Shown here piece after piece: positions 62,001 to 64,000 of a DNA stretch of 64,000 nt. Numbering within the stretch: the first letter of the stretch is position 1; the number at the start of each line of letters is the position of its first letter. A program made the translations under genes and the position numbers. Source of the stretch: Saccoglossus kowalevskii (Eukaryota; Hemichordata; Enteropneusta; Harrimaniidae); assembly GCF_000003605.2 (NCBI RefSeq), contig NW_003130854.1, forward strand, positions 262,099-326,098, given 5' to 3'. The notes under the pieces were generated by a model. That model was not told the origin of the DNA. It searched no databases and saw only the letters and a list, made by a program, of their open reading frames with translations.

Positions 62001-63730
62001 TTGGCACTCCAACCCTGGCGCATGTTCTGGAATACGCAGATATAGCGTTACATGCTGCGTCGTCTCTCCATTCTGCCGACAGACAAACATCAGTTTCACA
62101 GGCTTCGAGGTAATCAACAACATCGACGTGCTGATAAAATTAAAAAAACAGTATTAACAATTTCCAAATTAACTACATATCTCGTAGGATTTTTTAAGTT
62201 TATAAACTCAATTCATAAGAGTGTGACATACAATCACCTTACATAGGCAATCATCAAATCAAATCCTGTTCCGTCCCATATTACACGGCATATTTCCGAC
62301 AAGGTGAATCCACGATGAAAATGGGGGACACGAAAGCCATTTAAAACAATAGTGTTTGATCTGAAGTCGTCCATCAATGGATAATGTTATTGATTGAAAG
62401 TGTTTACTAATTTTCTAGATGATGAATGACTACATAACTGGACAGGTGTCGATTTGAACAGAAGAGTTACGTCAATAGAAATGCGACGTATTGATTGGTG
62501 TATTTCGAGAGATCACATTTGCATACTCTGTACCTGCGTAATGTAATTCTGCGATATAAGTAACTTACCTGGTGGCACGCATCGAATGGCGGATATAACA
62601 GGGTATCGCAGACACCCATAGACCGCACCTGCCTGGCTTGCTCAGTGCACAATGTAGCTGGGTCCCGTATACCCTCGACGCATTGACCTAAAACATATGA
62701 CATATTATTACCAAGACTAGCCCTGTGGAGCGATATAGGAAGCGAGGGGGTCTGCCACTAATTTATCTATGGTGGAAATAAAATGGCGTTGAGTGGGGTC
62801 AGTCATGTTTTTTTTCCTTATTTACAAAGCGATACGAACAACTAAGAGTTTAACTATACTTTCAAGAGTATGCCTCATATATTGCCGTCAACTTTTTCAA
62901 ATATCAGTGGGACAGTGGATGTGATGGTAGAAGAGAATGAAACACTATTTGCTCGTGCTTCTCTCGCTCTGAGCGAGATCTCGTCGGTCATTTCCGTCTT
63001 GTACTCTTATTTTTCGACAAGTGATAAAGAATAGTTACTAGTATTTGAAATTGTAGTGTGCCTAAACTGTGAACTTTGATGTTTGTAATAAGATGGCTAT
63101 AACTCTCACATTAGCTGACTAATTATTGTGTTATTATTATTGTTTTTTCGATTCTTTATTATGTCAACAAAAATAGCTTCATTGTCTTACCGTTGTTATC
63201 GACGACTTCCCATGACTTGGCAAACGTGTAAACACTGTCAGAAAGAACGCCCGTTGAAGTTGTCCAGTCATCGGCGGGATCGTCGTTATAGATACCACAC
63301 AGTCCGCACGTCTTACCAAACATTGAGCTACTAGTGATGACGACATCGACGTACTCGTCACCGTCCCAACGAAGACGGTAACCGGCTCCGCTTTTCACAA
63401 CAATGTAGCCACCCACTTGTTCGATGAGGGCGCCGTTAATGTAAGCAGGTATCGTCAACAACTCGTCGTCGGCGACAGCGCTGGGTCCGTTTTCCGTCTG
63501 AACGAGTAGAATGTTGTCTGCCGCGTTCCCGTTGTCGAGTAAGAGCGATCGCCGACACACATATGTGCCGTCGCAGTCCGGGTCATTGCTCAGGTACACG
63601 TTGAATGTGTTTGCCACGCAGTCCGCCACAAGTTTGTAGCTACAGGGACACTTGAAACTGTAGAGTTTGCCGTCAAATGTGCTGTAATGGGTCTGTCCGA
63701 ATGTGAAGCAAGTACCGGTGGAAGCGACAG
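40690..63730 (-). CDS. Gel-forming mucin, D1-D2-D'-D3 / PTS with cysteine modules / CTCK (29 exons in window; 5' end off right edge)
   Basis: A secreted, disulphide-assembled mucin related to MUC2/5AC/5B/6/19 and VWF. I traced 29 coding exons with GT-AG ends and matching phases, 11,576 coding bases (about 3858 codons). Order of domains: D1 (about residues 1-365), D2 (366-715), D' (716-826), D3 (827-1165), cysteine modules in short exons (1130-1413), Thr/Ser/Pro repeats with further modules (1414-3635), three more modules (3636-3744) and a C-terminal cystine knot (3745-3858). No D4 or B-type region is seen, as in MUC6/MUC19. The signal peptide must lie on an exon right of 63730, since the first exon here needs a donor codon base. 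Expected job: multimeric mucus gel on an epithelium or body surface, heavily O-glycosylated. All introns from the D3 C8 exon onward are phase 1. Sub-blocks are listed separately. The 503-base gap in the biggest exon means repeat number is uncertain. Confidence 0.93.
41277..43966 (-). other. Mucin: three C-terminal cysteine-module exons
   Basis: Exons 43862-43966, 43199-43315 and 41277-41381 (105, 117 and 105 bp), all phase 1-1, each a single module with almost no spacer. They read [14 protein letters not shown] with [23 protein letters not shown] with CNCDDIFIC, and [15 protein letters not shown] with CCDYFQC. They lead straight into the cystine-knot exon. Confidence 0.82.
42531..42650. repeat. 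Dispersed repeat, copy 2 (partner at 15962)
   Basis: Same order of blocks as at 15962-16085, with scattered substitutions and short indels. It lies in the 1.8-kb intron between the two penultimate cysteine-module exons of the mucin. Confidence 0.6.
44582..45766 (-). other. Mucin: cysteine module plus 13-residue PTS minisatellite exon
   Basis: An exon of 1185 bases, phase 1-1. It starts with a module ([10 protein letters not shown] ... GPCCPVYIC) and continues with about 25 copies of a 36- or 39-bp unit encoding [13 protein letters not shown] or the shorter [12 protein letters not shown]. Here the module precedes the PTS run, whereas in the duplicated exons at 49.9-52.0 kb it follows it. Confidence 0.88.
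44640..45560. repeat. 39-bp / 36-bp minisatellite (coding)
   Basis: Tandem units of 39 bp, with 36-bp variants lacking one codon, span most of this exon. All length variants are multiples of three, so the frame is never broken. Confidence 0.93.
46043..49756 (-). other. Mucin: giant 3.7-kb PTS-repeat exon
   Basis: A single exon of 3714 bases, open throughout on the minus strand, phase 1 at both ends, and in the same frame on both sides of the 503-base gap. It encodes Thr/Ser/Pro/Gly/Ala repeats such as [16 protein letters not shown] with [13 protein letters not shown] variants, and no cysteine. It begins with the same acceptor context as the three duplicated exons upstream, so it probably came from the same unit by repeat expansion. 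It should be densely O-glycosylated. Confidence 0.88.
46522..47024. other. Assembly gap (503 N) inside the giant PTS exon
   Basis: Undetermined bases in the middle of a tandem-repeat exon. The size is not round and keeps the reading frame, so it may be an estimate, but repeat collapse is possible. Confidence 0.99.
49906..51964 (-). other. Mucin: three near-identical tandemly duplicated exons (PTS plus cysteine module)
   Basis: Exons 51401-51964, 50852-51253 and 49906-50706 each begin with a Thr-rich run. They end in the same cassette: [14 protein letters not shown], then [29 protein letters not shown] and TIWDGC. The introns between them and before the next exon are 147, 145 and 149 bp and almost identical, as are the acceptor (CTCTCCAG) and donor (GTAAGTAGAC or GTAAGTACAC). 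The exons differ mainly in repeat number (564, 402 and 801 bp). Confidence 0.9.
52368..54214 (-). other. Mucin: four single-module cysteine exons
   Basis: Exons 54005-54214, 53520-53660, 52849-52971 and 52368-52469, each entering and leaving in phase 1. Each carries one ~30-residue module (C-P-x-C, then x-C-P-x-G, then a C-C pair, then C), for example [13 protein letters not shown] with CCDLFVC, and [12 protein letters not shown] with CCSDYEC. The first three end in short Thr/Ser/Pro tails. The fourth is a variant with CGCPIYEC in place of the C-C pair. Confidence 0.82.
54403..57990 (-). other. Mucin D'-D3 block (six exons)
   Basis: Exons 57709-57990 and 57478-57527 form D' (E', TIL', E). 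Exons 56608-56799, 56198-56397 and 55366-55759 form VWD3 and C8-3; exon 54403-54801 carries TIL3, then the first linker module and Thr/Pro sequence. VWD3 starts [18 protein letters not shown]8-3 is strikingly like vertebrate MUC5B ([26 protein letters not shown]). Where D1 and D2 have CGLCG, D3 reads [10 protein letters not shown] (about 55740-55759): both cysteines are gone while the following Asp/Asn-rich, probably calcium-binding, segment is kept. Confidence 0.88.
57383..57460. repeat. CCACG pentanucleotide microsatellite beside a mucin splice donor
   Basis: About 14 CCATG/CCACG pentamers run up to within about 20 bp of the donor of the short D' exon (57478-57527). On the mucin sense strand it reads as GGCGT-type repeats immediately inside the intron. 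Confidence 0.95.
58841..60955 (-). other. Mucin D2 block: VWD, C8, TIL (five exons)
   Basis: Exons 60642-60955, 60230-60374, 59840-60013, 59507-59677 and 58841-59081. The VWD begins [17 protein letters not shown], with GDPH present. CGLC at 60276-60287 lies within [11 protein letters not shown]8 runs over the third and fourth exons ([25 protein letters not shown]). TIL is on the fifth ([14 protein letters not shown] ... CPPGEVMG). The exon pattern differs from D1, where the whole VWD lies in one exon. Confidence 0.88.
61173..63730 (-). other. Mucin D1 block: VWD, C8, TIL, E (five exons)
   Basis: Exons 63191-63730, 62569-62687, 61971-62130, 61522-61753 and 61173-61222. The first carries the VWD fold ([13 protein letters not shown] near its start) and a CGLC motif at 63297-63308 within [10 protein letters not shown]. 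Exons 2 and 3 carry the C8 region. Exon 4 is a TIL module ([16 protein letters not shown] ... ECECSYHG), and exon 5 a short cysteine-rich E piece ([11 protein letters not shown]). In VWF and mucins the D1 and D2 CGLC motifs resemble thiol-oxidoreductase active sites and are linked to multimer assembly. Confidence 0.88.
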
Positions 63731-63793
63731 CTGTAAAAATTAAAAAAAAAAACACGTTAAAAAAGGAGGTCATAGTCTTGTAAATTTGTTATG

Positions 63794-63880
63794 TTTGAAG
63801 GGCGGTAGTCGTCGCGCCGCGCATGTGCGAAATTGTTGTCGATAAACATTGATTTTCCCATAATCCAGTGCGCTTTTCTA
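63794..63880. mobile_element. TTAA-type MITE, family 2, one-ended fragment
   Basis: GAAGGGCGGTAGTCGTCGCG matches the terminal repeat of the family 2 unit. The body resembles it only weakly and no second end is visible. The right boundary is approximate. It lies in the intron upstream of the first mucin exon in the window. Confidence 0.4.
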
Positions 63881-64000
63881 ATGAAATCACGAAAACGAAT
63901 TTTGTCCTGTGGGCCTCACTTGCACTAATTACCCCCGGCGACTCCTTCAATACCTTCTAATCACTAAAAATTATCAAGTTAAATCAAATTAAAGCTTGGT

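Overview
The window is animal nuclear DNA: AT-rich, with spliced genes (GT-AG introns whose phases agree from exon to exon), short CpG-containing MITE-like repeats, microsatellites and two runs of N (50 and 503 bases). The gene set (MAPKAPK5, USP30, a globin-X-like globin and a secreted gel-forming mucin) fits a bilaterian invertebrate, probably a marine deuterostome such as a hemichordate or cephalochordate. A lophotrochozoan cannot be excluded, and I cannot name the species.

Layout. (1) 1-2123, minus: the first two coding exons of a MAPKAPK5 (PRAK) kinase; the rest lies left of the window. (2) 2574-10310, plus: a complete nine-exon USP30, the mitochondrial deubiquitinase, with its N-terminal membrane anchor and its unusual Cys-His-Ser triad. 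The two genes are head to head, with about 450 bp between start codons. (3) 10.3-19.8 kb: mostly non-coding, with MITE-like repeats and two unidentified coding-like pieces near 13.1 and 13.7 kb that resemble a LicD/fukutin fragment. (4) 19794-20375, minus: an intronless globin with an MGC start predicted to be lipid-anchored, as in globin X. (5) 20.4-40.7 kb: about 20 kb without a credible gene, holding diverged duplications and a 106-bp tandem array. (6) 40690-63730, minus: 29 coding exons of one very large mucin, about 3858 codons, lacking only its extreme N-terminus.

The mucin is the centrepiece. It begins with the D1-D2-D'-D3 assembly of VWF and gel-forming mucins and ends in a C-terminal cystine knot. 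No D4 domain is seen, so the plan resembles MUC6 or MUC19. Between these ends are long Thr/Ser/Pro repeats punctuated by about twelve copies of a roughly 30-residue cysteine module, most on symmetric phase 1-1 exons. Three of these exons, with their ~147-bp introns, are near-identical recent tandem duplicates.

Method: exon limits were read by eye from splice sites, reading-frame continuity and remembered family sequences. No alignment or search was run.
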